A stretch of DNA of 15,698 nt. It comes from Bacteroidales bacterium UBA1628. GTDB lineage: Bacteria > Bacteroidota > Bacteroidia > Bacteroidales > UBA932. The stretch lies in contig DCMG01000012.1 of assembly GCA_002321335.1 (NCBI GenBank), forward strand, positions 1-15,698, written 5' to 3'. Under the pieces are notes generated by a model, which was not told the DNA's origin, ran no database searches, and saw nothing but the letters and a program-made list of their open reading frames with translations. Each line of letters begins with the position of its first letter. Position 1 is the stretch's first letter. The position numbers were made by a program, and so were the translations under genes. Positions 7,522 to 14,981 of the stretch are shown here, one piece after another.

Positions 7522-10311
7522 TCAGCGGACCGAAGGAGCCGGGCCGTCAACGAAGACCGGCGGAGCCAGCGGGATGAATGTTCGCTCATCAAAGTCGCGA
7601 AGTTCCTCGTGACGGTAGGTCTGGGAGGCGTTCGAGCGGTTGACGGCATCGTAGGCCACGAAGGTTTCGTAGTCATATTCCCAACCATCGCCTTCGGACA
7701 ACTGCATGATCCGCTTGTAGATCGCCTCGCGGGACGGGGCGTTGTAGCCACCGATGTTGTGGCGCATGATGCTCTGGTCCGTCGGACGGTAGGCTCCGTA
7801 CTGGTAGGTCAGGGCACCTTGATAGACACCGACCTGACCGGAGTAACGGGTGTCGGACAGGAAGTGAGCCCAGCGGACTTTCGCGCGGTCACTGGTGAAA
7901 TCCACGTTCGCCCCGGCCCCGATGACGCTGTACCACCATTGGCGATTGGAAATCTCGCTGGAAGGGATGGTTCCGGAATAGTAATATTCATCCAAGAGTT
8001 TGGCGAATCCGTGGCCGCCGGCCTCATGGCGCATCGTCTGTGAGAATTCCTTCACATCGTTGTAGGTGGTCGGGACGTAGGCAATCGCGCTGTTGTCGGA
8101 CCAGAACCAGCAGGTGCCGGCGTAGCGGGTGGAGTTCAGGATGACGATGACGACAGACTTTGTGAGATCCACTCCCTGCACCTTGCGGGCATATTCAAAG
8201 ACCTTGGTGCTGTTACCGTTAATCCGGGTGCCGCTTCCGAAGGTGCAGCCGAGCGCCGTACCGCCGTTGAAGGTTTCGGTCGTGGACTCCACGGCCACTG
8301 AATAGACATCAAAGCGGTTACGGAAGGTCTTGTACGGCTCCTCGGCGAAGATGGCCTCCATGGCGCGGTCAGCCCAAATGTCGAATTTTGACTTGGAACC
8401 GTTTCCATAAGCCAGACCACCGCTCAGGTAGCCGTCGCCCATTATGACGAACTTGATGCCTGGGCCTACGGTGTGACGCTGGAGGAGGGTGACGGTGCCG
8501 TCAGGGGTGAGGTATTTGATTATTGTATTGGTTGGAATTTCTTTATACTTGATTGTCTGGTCTTTGCGGATGTAGATTTCAGTCAGGCTTTTGCAACCTG
8601 AAGCATCAATGGAATGAATGTTTTTATTGCTGTGGCTTAAGTCCAATGTCACCAATGGGTTGCGTCCACATGAAATTGACCTAAGATTAGTCTGAGCATT
8701 TAAATCAATAGTCTTCAGATTGTTATCAAAACAGATGAATGTGTCCAAGGAAACCTTGCTTAAATCTATGGTGGAAAATGAATTATGGGCGATGCTAAGG
8801 AGGTCAAGGTTGGGGTTATGGCTCAAATCAATAGAAGACAATTCGTTAAACGAGCAATCCAAATGGTAGAGATTCTTGAAGTTTTGAATGCCGTCCACTG
8901 ACTTGATGCCTTTGTTAGACACTGAAATCTGCTCGACTGCGTCCGCCTCCTCCCGGCTGATCTCCCCGTCTCCGTCCTTGTCGAATTTCTCCACAAGCGC
9001 CGCCTTGAAGTTGGCGTCAGGGATGTCTATGGCATCCCACACCTTCTGAGTGATGGAGATCTTCACAGTGTTCTCCTTCGCCTTGTCGGTGATCGTGACG
9101 ACGGCAGTGCGGGGATCCGGCCCGAAGTTCTGTGTGACATGGAAGCCGAGCCTGTCCCGCCGCATCGCCTTGGTCTGGACTCCGTCATAACTCAGCCACG
9201 ACGAAGCCTCCGCCGGGATATTCACATCATAGTCCACATTCGTGTCAAGGTTCACCTCGTAGGTTCCTTCTTTTCCGGAGAATGAATATGCTTCCTTCGG
9301 TGCGCTGATGGTGCCTTTGACAAAGTTCAGGAACCTCACAACCGTCTTGGAATCACCCTCATAGACCAGCACGACAATCTCACCCTCGACCAGTGGAGAC
9401 GGAGCCGTCACGATGATCGAGCCTTTTGAAGCATCCTTCTTCTGGACCTTGGCGTTCCACCCGTTCTGCCCGAACACCTTGACCAAGGTGCCGGCAGAGC
9501 CGTTCACGATTGTATATTCAATGGCCTTGGTCTCCCCCGCGCTGATGCCGATGTCCTCCGACTCCGAGAAGCGGATTCCCAGTTCACCCTTTGCTTTGGG
9601 AATATCAAAGGTCGTCCCGTCCTTCAGTTTGACAGTCACCGTCTCCCCGTTGTCGGTCACGCTGGAGAAGAACGAGTCCCCATCCTCCCCTATCGCCTTG
9701 TACAGTTTGGTCCAGCCCTTGCCTCCATCATACGAGACAAACCACCAGCCATCCTCTATCTTCAACTGAGGCGTTACCCCGTTGGTGCCGTCAGCACCGT
9801 CTTTGCCATCGGCACCATCCTTGCCGTCAGCCCCTTGCGCCCGGATCTTCTTTCCGTTGGAGTCAAGCAGCCAATTTCCGTCGATGGTCCAGTAATATAC
9901 CCCGTCCGAGTCCAGTCTGACGCTCACGACAGGAGTGTGGCCGTCCTGCCCGTCTTTGCCATCGGTGCCATCCTTTCCGTCAGTTCCATCTTTCCCATCA
10001 GTGCCATCCGCACCGTTTTTTCCATCCTTCCCATTGCGCAAGGTAATCGTTCTCCCCGAAGCGAACGTGATTGAATATCCCGTCCCGTCGCTCAGGTCAG
10101 CCACGCTCACCACGCAGTCCCGCCCCTGAACCGCCGAAACCAATGTCTGAAGAGCCGAGATGTTTCTGTTAAGCATCTGGCACTGATTCTCCAATGCCTC
10201 CATCCTTGACTTGAGGTCATTGATGTCCGAACGAACTGACGAGTCATCATACTTGTCGCAGCCAAAACAAATCACGACGGCGACAAATAATAGTGATACA
10301 AGTTTTTTCAT
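7522..10311 (-). CDS. Surface lipoprotein with M64 metallopeptidase domain
   Basis: The 929-residue product is probably displayed outside the cell. A signal peptide ends at Cys18 (VICFGC; the -3 position is unusual) and is followed by acidic DKYDDS, which resembles a surface-export signal. Next come a coiled coil (about 25-62), a DUF4988-like region with collagen-like Gly-X-Asp triplets (94-124, 160-178), and a BACON-like domain (about 334-425). A canonical EF-hand loop DKDGDGEISREE (444-455) precedes short leucine-rich repeats (about 466-600). The C-terminus (about 605-929) is M64, the IgA-peptidase family. It carries GIKFVIMGDGY and the zinc site HEAGGHGFAKLLDEY (762-776), with one residue more than HExxH. 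The substrate is unknown; host or diet glycoproteins are an inference. A weak promoter, TTTG-N20-TATCTTCA, lies at 10382-10351. The leucine-rich segment is much more AT-rich than the rest. Confidence 0.88.
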   Translation of the reverse strand: MKKLVSLLFVAVVICFGCDKYDDSSVRSDINDLKSRMEALENQCQMLNRNISALQTLVSAVQGRDCVVSVADLSDGTGYSITFASGRTITLRNGKDGKNGADGTDGKDGTDGKDGTDGKDGQDGHTPVVSVRLDSDGVYYWTIDGNWLLDSNGKKIRAQGADGKDGADGKDGADGTNGVTPQLKIEDGWWFVSYDGGKGWTKLYKAIGEDGDSFFSSVTDNGETVTVKLKDGTTFDIPKAKGELGIRFSESEDIGISAGETKAIEYTIVNGSAGTLVKVFGQNGWNAKVQKKDASKGSIIVTAPSPLVEGEIVVLVYEGDSKTVVRFLNFVKGTISAPKEAYSFSGKEGTYEVNLDTNVDYDVNIPAEASSWLSYDGVQTKAMRRDRLGFHVTQNFGPDPRTAVVTITDKAKENTVKISITQKVWDAIDIPDANFKAALVEKFDKDGDGEISREEADAVEQISVSNKGIKSVDGIQNFKNLYHLDCSFNELSSIDLSHNPNLDLLSIAHNSFSTIDLSKVSLDTFICFDNNLKTIDLNAQTNLRSISCGRNPLVTLDLSHSNKNIHSIDASGCKSLTEIYIRKDQTIKYKEIPTNTIIKYLTPDGTVTLLQRHTVGPGIKFVIMGDGYLSGGLAYGNGSKSKFDIWADRAMEAIFAEEPYKTFRNRFDVYSVAVESTTETFNGGTALGCTFGSGTRINGNSTKVFEYARKVQGVDLTKSVVIVILNSTRYAGTCWFWSDNSAIAYVPTTYNDVKEFSQTMRHEAGGHGFAKLLDEYYYSGTIPSSEISNRQWWYSVIGAGANVDFTSDRAKVRWAHFLSDTRYSGQVGVYQGALTYQYGAYRPTDQSIMRHNIGGYNAPSREAIYKRIMQLSEGDGWEYDYETFVAYDAVNRSNASQTYRHEELRDFDERTFIPLAPPVFVDGPAPSVR
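9778..10032 (-). repeat. Collagen-like Gly-X-Asp triplet tracts
   Basis: The tract at 9940-10032 encodes ten triplets (GKD, GKN, GAD, GTD alternating with GKD) and 9778-9834 encodes six more. The conserved YYWTIDGNWLLD segment lies between them. The repeated GAY-rich codons give low-complexity DNA prone to slippage. Confidence 0.85.
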
Positions 10312-10507
10312 CTTTTATGAATATCTAAAATAGTCCACTCTAAAATCATATGAAGATATGAAAAACATTCTTTCTTACCAAATTTGGATAGTTCTGAATC
10401 AATGTATTTTAAATAGCGTACAGCCGCGACGCGCAAGTAAGTGAGCGCCAACGGGTGGACACCATTTATTGATTACCAGATCATTACTAAACGGTATATG
10501 ATAATTC
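10312..10507. other. Intergenic region with a small GC-rich island
   Basis: This spacer separates the Big_2/FISUMP gene from the M64 gene. Most of it is AT-rich and includes the palindrome CCAAATTTGG (10378-10387). The part at about 10418-10461 is abruptly GC-rich (GCCGCGACGCGC, GAGCGCCAACGGGTGG). No convincing terminator hairpin or coding frame is seen. Confidence 0.45.
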
Positions 10508-12583
10508 CTAACGTACTCCTCTAACTGAAAACTTGGCAAAGTTGATATTCCAGTTTCGTAAGCTGTAAGACAGATCTGAATTAATGCAAAATATATATGC
10601 AAAATTACCATTGCTATCGGAATATGATTGTCCAGTCATAATACAAAGGCTGCTTGTACTCGCTATTTTTGTCGTTCCAATAGGTCCATTTGCAGGATAA
10701 GCATATCCAGTAGCAGGCATAAATATACTATTTCCATTCGGACCTATGACTTTAAAACCAGCTATACCATTAAGTGTAGTTTTTTCCCATTTACATTTGT
10801 TGTATAGTTCACTTGCTTCACTTTTAGTCGGGAGCCTCCAATTTCCGCCCCATTTTTTATGAACTATGTCATAATCAGTCCCACATATCGTAGTTTGAGA
10901 CGGACCTGAATACTGCATAATTACTGCAGTTCCAGTAGGATCTCCCCATAAGTAATATCCGCCTATCTCTGTTGACGATGACGCACCATAATTAAACTTA
11001 GACCATTTGACACTTAATCCAAGATCAACCGCTTGGTGAAAATCTGCTGCAACTGATACATAGCAGTAATCTTGATATCCGCCATCTGATGATTTGACGG
11101 TGATCTTGGTGTTTCCTCCATCAACAGCTGTTACCATGCCTGAAGAAGTTACTGTTGCGATTGAGGAATCATCGCTGTACCATATCAAGTCCTTGTTCGT
11201 GGCATCATTTGGTTGGATACTTGCCGATAAAGTATATGTATCCCCCTGAATCATAGAAAGCGAAGTCTTACTGATAGTAACTCCGGTAACATTTGTGGAG
11301 ACTGTAACAGCACATTGGGCTTTGTAACCACCGTCTTCGGTCAGAGCAGATATTGTTGCATTTCCTCCACTAATAGCTTTAACGAGACCGGATTGATTGA
11401 CAGTCACTATATTGGAATTACTACTTGCCCAAATAATATTTTTGTTTGATGCATCTGAGGGAGTAACGACAGCTGACAATAATGTGCTTTCTCCCTTTCT
11501 TAGAGAAAGGGATGTCCTATCAAGGTGCATACCTGTTACCGGAACGGTCACAGTGACGGAGCACTCAACTGTCTTGCCGCCGCACGTGGCGGTTATCATC
11601 GCCTTGCCGACCTTGGCAGCGGTCACATTGCCGTTGTCAACCTTGGCAACAGACTCGTCAGAAGAATACCAAGACACGTTCTTGTCCGTTGCGTTGTCAG
11701 GCTTCACAGTGGCGGTCAGTTGTGCTGTCTCGCCAACAGCCAAGGAAAGAGTGGTTTTGTCAAGGGTCACAGAACCTGTCGGGACAGTTACAGAGACTGT
11801 GCACTCTGCGGTCTTGCCGCCGCACTTGGCTGTTATTGTAGCATAGCCAGATTTGACGGCAGTCACCTTGCCGTCGGCAACCTTCGCAACCGACTCGTTG
11901 GATGATGCCCAAGTCACGTTCTTGTCTGTGGCTTCGTCCGGCTTCACAGTGGCGGTCAACGTAGCGGTTTCACCTGCGGCCAGTTCAAGAGAGGTTTTGT
12001 CAAGAGTGACTGATTCCACATCTACTGAGACGGATACGGTGCATTCTGCTATACAAGAGCCTGATTTCGCTGTAATTATTGCGGTTCCGGACTCCTTCGC
12101 CGTGACTTTGCCATCGGACACGGTCGCGACAGACACATCTGATGACCCCCAAGTCACTGATTTGTCGGTGGCATTGTCAGGATTAATCGTTGCGGTTATT
12201 GTTTCTGTCTCACCAACTTTCATTGACAAAGAAGTCTTGTCAAGAGTGATTGACGTTACGGCCACCACTTTAGTCTGAACCTTTACAGTACAAGTGGAGG
12301 ATTTGCCACCAGCACTGACGGTGATTGTGGCCGTACCTTCTTTGATGGCGGTCACTGTTCCGGAACTCACACTAGCGACAGAGGCGTTAGACGAAGCCCA
12401 GATCACCCCGTCATATTCAGCGTCCTTTGGCAGGACGGTGGCGACAAGACTGAATGTCTCGCCTTCAACCATCTCGATTGTCGCTGTGTTCAATGATACA
12501 GACGAGACCTCGATTGTGGATTCTTTATTAGTACACCCCACTATTAGATAGAAGGATAATATAAAGTATAATAATTTCCGCAT
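10508..12583 (-). CDS. Big_2-array lipoprotein with FISUMP-like C-terminus
   Basis: The 691-residue protein is a likely surface lipoprotein. The signal sequence MRKLLYFILSFYLIVGC has a good lipobox at Cys17, so the start at 12583 is preferred to the longer frame beginning at 12616. Six bacterial Ig-like group 2 domains of about 80 residues follow (roughly 25-103, 107-187, 189-267, 269-347, 349-428, 431-511). Each has the pattern VTLDKTSLSL..GET..L.A...P..AT.K...W.SS. The end (515-691) starts VDLGLSVKW and contains WRLPTKSEASELY and FMPATGYAYP. That matches the Fibrobacter-succinogenes-major-paralogous-type domain common at the C-terminus of Bacteroidales surface proteins. The role is likely adhesion or display; no enzymatic motif is visible. 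The central Big_2 codons are GC-rich, whereas the C-terminal domain is AT-rich. Confidence 0.85.
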   Translation of the reverse strand: MRKLLYFILSFYLIVGCTNKESTIEVSSVSLNTATIEMVEGETFSLVATVLPKDAEYDGVIWASSNASVASVSSGTVTAIKEGTATITVSAGGKSSTCTVKVQTKVVAVTSITLDKTSLSMKVGETETITATINPDNATDKSVTWGSSDVSVATVSDGKVTAKESGTAIITAKSGSCIAECTVSVSVDVESVTLDKTSLELAAGETATLTATVKPDEATDKNVTWASSNESVAKVADGKVTAVKSGYATITAKCGGKTAECTVSVTVPTGSVTLDKTTLSLAVGETAQLTATVKPDNATDKNVSWYSSDESVAKVDNGNVTAAKVGKAMITATCGGKTVECSVTVTVPVTGMHLDRTSLSLRKGESTLLSAVVTPSDASNKNIIWASSNSNIVTVNQSGLVKAISGGNATISALTEDGGYKAQCAVTVSTNVTGVTISKTSLSMIQGDTYTLSASIQPNDATNKDLIWYSDDSSIATVTSSGMVTAVDGGNTKITVKSSDGGYQDYCYVSVAADFHQAVDLGLSVKWSKFNYGASSSTEIGGYYLWGDPTGTAVIMQYSGPSQTTICGTDYDIVHKKWGGNWRLPTKSEASELYNKCKWEKTTLNGIAGFKVIGPNGNSIFMPATGYAYPANGPIGTTKIASTSSLCIMTGQSYSDSNGNFAYIFCINSDLSYSLRNWNINFAKFSVRGVR
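11051..12511 (-). repeat. Six tandem Big_2 domains
   Basis: The period is about 240 bases. Domains 3 and 4 are the most alike: the 18-base word GCTTCACAGTGGCGGTCA recurs exactly 240 bases apart (11701, 11941). This indicates recent duplication or gene conversion between them. Domains 1, 5 and 6 are more diverged. Confidence 0.8.
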
Positions 12584-12604
12584 CTTTACAGTTGATATTA
12601 TAAT

Positions 12605-12649
12605 GATTCCAATCATAGCAAAGCTACGTTGTTTGCTATGATTGGAATC
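12605..12649 (-). terminator. Perfect 18-bp intergenic hairpin
   Basis: GATTCCAATCATAGCAAA (12605-12622) and its exact reverse complement (12632-12649) surround a 9-base loop between two minus-strand genes. It is placed to end the DUF285 gene transcript. However, no T tract follows, so it could instead be a processing or stability element. Confidence 0.6.
12619..12626 (-). promoter_or_regulatory. Candidate -7 element within the hairpin
   Basis: TAGCTTTG on the minus strand matches TAnnTTTG and lies 36 bases before the Big_2/FISUMP gene start. It spans the loop and one arm of the 18-bp hairpin. No -33 TTTG is present, so a chance match is possible. Confidence 0.35.
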
Positions 12650-12661
12650 GTAGTTTTGGGT

Positions 12662-14956
12662 TTATTCCGTTACAATTTTTGCTTTGGCAGGTTTTTCTGA
12701 TTCAATCATTGCGATTGTCGCCTCGTCGCAGCCACGCATATAAATTGTCCGAAGTTTTGAGCATCCGGAGAACAAATACTTATGGTCAGCAACATCGCAT
12801 GTATTCCATCCCGATATGTCAAGTGTCTCAAGACTTGAGCAATCATAAAACATTGCGTTTATATTGGTAACGTTCCTTGTGTTCCATCCAGATAGATTCA
12901 GACTTTCTAATCCTTCGCATTCTCCAAACATGCTCGCCATAGTTGTAACATTTTGAGTATTCCATTTTGACAAATCAAGGGATATAAGAGACTCACAATC
13001 ACAAAACATCCAAGTCATACTCATGACATTACATGTATTCCAATCAGATATAGGAAGATTCTCTAAACTTGTGCAGTCATTAAACATCCAATGCATATCA
13101 GTAACTTTCCCCGTATCCCATTTAGATACATCAATACTCTTCAAACTCTCGCAACCATCAAACATAGAGTACATTTTTGTGACCTTACTTGTATTCCACC
13201 CAGAAATATCAATACTCTTCAGACTCGAACAGCCATTAAACATACCACAGATATTGGTGGTATTTCCAAGGTTCCAATTTGATAAATCAAGAGATTTTAG
13301 GCTTGAACAGTCATTAAACATAAAATTCATGTCAGTGACGCTTGAAGTTTCAAGTTTAGATAAATCTACTTCTTTCAATCTGATACAGTCCGAGAATCGC
13401 TCCTTCAAATCTCCATAAGCTTTAACAGGCACGTTAATATTAAATGAGGTCACCTCATTTCTGCGCTCTTTAGGGATATAAAAACTCAAGCCATCAATGT
13501 TGTCATCAAACAATATCCTCCCCAAACCTTCTACATACGTATTTTGGTATTTCTTACCAGCACCGTTTGAATACCCAGTGATGGAAAATGGGAATACAGA
13601 ATTATCAATTGTAGTGTACGTGACAGCAGCTCCACCATAATCTGGTTTCGGTTCCTCTGGTTCCCCAAGTTCAGGTTTCAGCATAATGTACTCTGACACC
13701 GCCTCCTTCTGGTCACTTTTAAATTTTATACAAAGATTAGCCGCAAGTTTTTCTGAGAAGAAGTTTGGATCCAAGTTGGTTGGCATAATCTTGACAGTGA
13801 TTACTCCATCAGAAACTGTTACTTCCGTTATCCTAAGAGAGACAAAATCTCCAGCGGTAGTTTTAGTAACAATCTTCGTGTAAACAACCTTCGCAGACAA
13901 GACTTTGCTCCAATTCTTCTCTATATAATCAATTGATGAACTTGGCACAACCTCAAACCTCATCGAAAACGGTAATGGAACAATGGTTGAACCATTATTA
14001 TAATAAGGCACTCTGGCAACTCCATCTGAATATTCAGGGATGTAGCGAATGGTTGTAGCGGAGCCATCTTCCACCATAGGGATTCTGAATGTTGTCTTTT
14101 CTGCATCATTAATAACGACAACCAAATATCCGTTCTCGACGCTGACACTATCGAAAAAGCTGTCCCCGTCTTTGCCATCCTTTCCATTGGTTCCATCTTT
14201 GCCATCAACACCATCCTTCCCGTCTTTACCATCCTCACCTGTGGCTTTTCCTATTTTTAACCAATTAACTCCACCATCGTAAGTAATGTACCAAAAGCCA
14301 TCCTCTATTTTTAGTTGAGGCGTAACCGCATCTTTGCCATCTTTGCCATCCTTCCCGTCGACACCGTTCTGGCCGTCTTTTCCATCAGCGCCATCCTTTC
14401 CGTCGACACCATCTCGGCCATCTTTTCCATCGACACCGTTCAAGCCGTCTTTACCATCAGACCCGTCCTTTCCGTCGACACCGTCTCGGCCATCTTTTCC
14501 ATCGGCACCATCTTTTCCGTCTCTACCGGTAGCCTTAACCATCGCTCCGTCCACCAACAACCAATCACCATCTATCGTCCAGTAATAGCAGCCATCAGAA
14601 AACAATTTGACGCTGATTTTGGGTGTATGTCCATCCGACCCATTTTCACCATCTTTTCCATCCTTGCCATCAGCGCCATTACGTAAAGTAATCGTTCTTC
14701 CAGAAGAAAATCTAATTGAATATCCACTTCCATCTGAGAGATCAGAAACATCTACAATAAAATCTCTGTTTTGTACAGCCGTTATCAATGTTTGTAAAGA
14801 CGCGATGTTTTCATTTATCCTAATGCATTGTTGTTCAAACGCATCCATTCTTGATTTCAGGCTGCTTATGTCAGCCTTGACCGCAGAATCATCATACTTG
14901 TCGCATCCAAAGCTTATTACGATTACAAAAAGTAACAGTGATGTAATTCTTTTCAT
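12662..14956 (-). CDS. Surface lipoprotein: DUF4988/collagen stalk and BspA-like repeats
   Basis: This 764-residue protein is a likely surface adhesin. The signal peptide ends at Cys18 (VISFGC), followed by acidic DKYDDS as in the M64 lipoprotein. Its first 270 residues are a clear paralogue of that protein: coiled coil (about 25-62), SDLSDGSGYSI, TITLRNG, YYWTIDGDWLL, and VTPQLKIEDG followed by WYITYDGG. Collagen-like triplets are far more numerous here (94-109, 144-209, 240-264). Residues 280-520 are not recognised beyond a Pro/Glu hinge (PELGEPEEPKPD). The C-terminus has nine DUF285/BspA-type repeats of 26 residues from Phe521, pattern F..C.SL.SLDLS.WNT..VT.M, the last degenerate. Such repeats in other species bind host proteins, but no partner can be named here. 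The gene begins 25 bases after the upstream Big_2 gene, with no promoter visible between, so the two are probably co-transcribed. Confidence 0.88.
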   Translation of the reverse strand: MKRITSLLLFVIVISFGCDKYDDSAVKADISSLKSRMDAFEQQCIRINENIASLQTLITAVQNRDFIVDVSDLSDGSGYSIRFSSGRTITLRNGADGKDGKDGENGSDGHTPKISVKLFSDGCYYWTIDGDWLLVDGAMVKATGRDGKDGADGKDGRDGVDGKDGSDGKDGLNGVDGKDGRDGVDGKDGADGKDGQNGVDGKDGKDGKDAVTPQLKIEDGFWYITYDGGVNWLKIGKATGEDGKDGKDGVDGKDGTNGKDGKDGDSFFDSVSVENGYLVVVINDAEKTTFRIPMVEDGSATTIRYIPEYSDGVARVPYYNNGSTIVPLPFSMRFEVVPSSSIDYIEKNWSKVLSAKVVYTKIVTKTTAGDFVSLRITEVTVSDGVITVKIMPTNLDPNFFSEKLAANLCIKFKSDQKEAVSEYIMLKPELGEPEEPKPDYGGAAVTYTTIDNSVFPFSITGYSNGAGKKYQNTYVEGLGRILFDDNIDGLSFYIPKERRNEVTSFNINVPVKAYGDLKERFSDCIRLKEVDLSKLETSSVTDMNFMFNDCSSLKSLDLSNWNLGNTTNICGMFNGCSSLKSIDISGWNTSKVTKMYSMFDGCESLKSIDVSKWDTGKVTDMHWMFNDCTSLENLPISDWNTCNVMSMTWMFCDCESLISLDLSKWNTQNVTTMASMFGECEGLESLNLSGWNTRNVTNINAMFYDCSSLETLDISGWNTCDVADHKYLFSGCSKLRTIYMRGCDEATIAMIESEKPAKAKIVTE
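12773..13396 (-). repeat. Eight 78-bp DUF285 (BspA-like) repeats
   Basis: The eight repeats are exactly 26 codons each with no insertions or deletions, beginning at residues 521, 547, 573, 599, 625, 651, 677 and 703. A ninth, degenerate unit starts at 729. A cysteine is fixed at repeat position 4 in all nine. Confidence 0.88.
14165..14239 (-). repeat. Collagen-like triplet tract, distal
   Basis: Eight Gly-X-Asp/Asn triplets (GED, GKD, GKD, GVD, GKD, GTN, GKD, GKD) follow the DUF4988-like core. The M64 paralogue has only GED at the equivalent place, so the tract is an expansion specific to this gene. Confidence 0.8.
14330..14527 (-). repeat. Collagen-like triplet tract, 22 triplets with a 72-bp tandem duplication
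   Basis: Residues 144-209 are uninterrupted Gly-X-Asp/Asn triplets. Within them, 14357-14500 holds two copies of an eight-triplet unit (GKD GRD GVD GKD G[S/A]D GKD G[L/Q]N GVD). The matching tract in the M64 paralogue has six triplets. Confidence 0.88.
14630..14677 (-). repeat. Collagen-like triplet tract, proximal
   Basis: Five triplets (GAD, GKD, GKD, GEN, GSD) and a further Gly follow TITLRN. The equivalent tract in the M64 paralogue has ten. Confidence 0.75.
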
Positions 14957-14981
14957 ATTTTTCCGTTTTAATCATTCATAA

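Noticed and set aside
7984..8028. Frameshift or damaging insertion in the M64 active site
   Set aside because: The frame is intact on both sides and HEAGGH appears to be a variant found in Bacteroidota M64 proteins, so the gene is not called a pseudogene.
9834..10032. Triplet-rich tract as an intergenic minisatellite
   Set aside because: It lies in frame within a lipoprotein gene and encodes collagen-like Gly-X-Asp triplets.
9935..10129. Plus-strand frames rich in Pro-Ser-Phe repeats opposite the collagen tracts (also 14334-14585)
   Set aside because: They are antisense shadows of the Gly-X-Asp coding repeats; the sense frames have signal peptides and known domains.
7360..10515. Similar words (TGATAATT, CCTAACG, TTGATTAYCAG) in the two intergenic regions at 7360-7405 and 10468-10515
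   Set aside because: The shared words are short, AT-rich and in a different order, so a common repeat cannot be supported by eye.
10399..10611. 70-residue minus-strand frame overlapping the end of the Big_2/FISUMP gene
   Set aside because: It overlaps a clear gene in another frame, has no promoter or recognisable motif, and shows mixed composition.
12773..13396. CRISPR-like periodicity
   Set aside because: The 78-base period is a whole number of codons in an open frame encoding DUF285 repeats; there are no alternating repeats and spacers and no cas genes.
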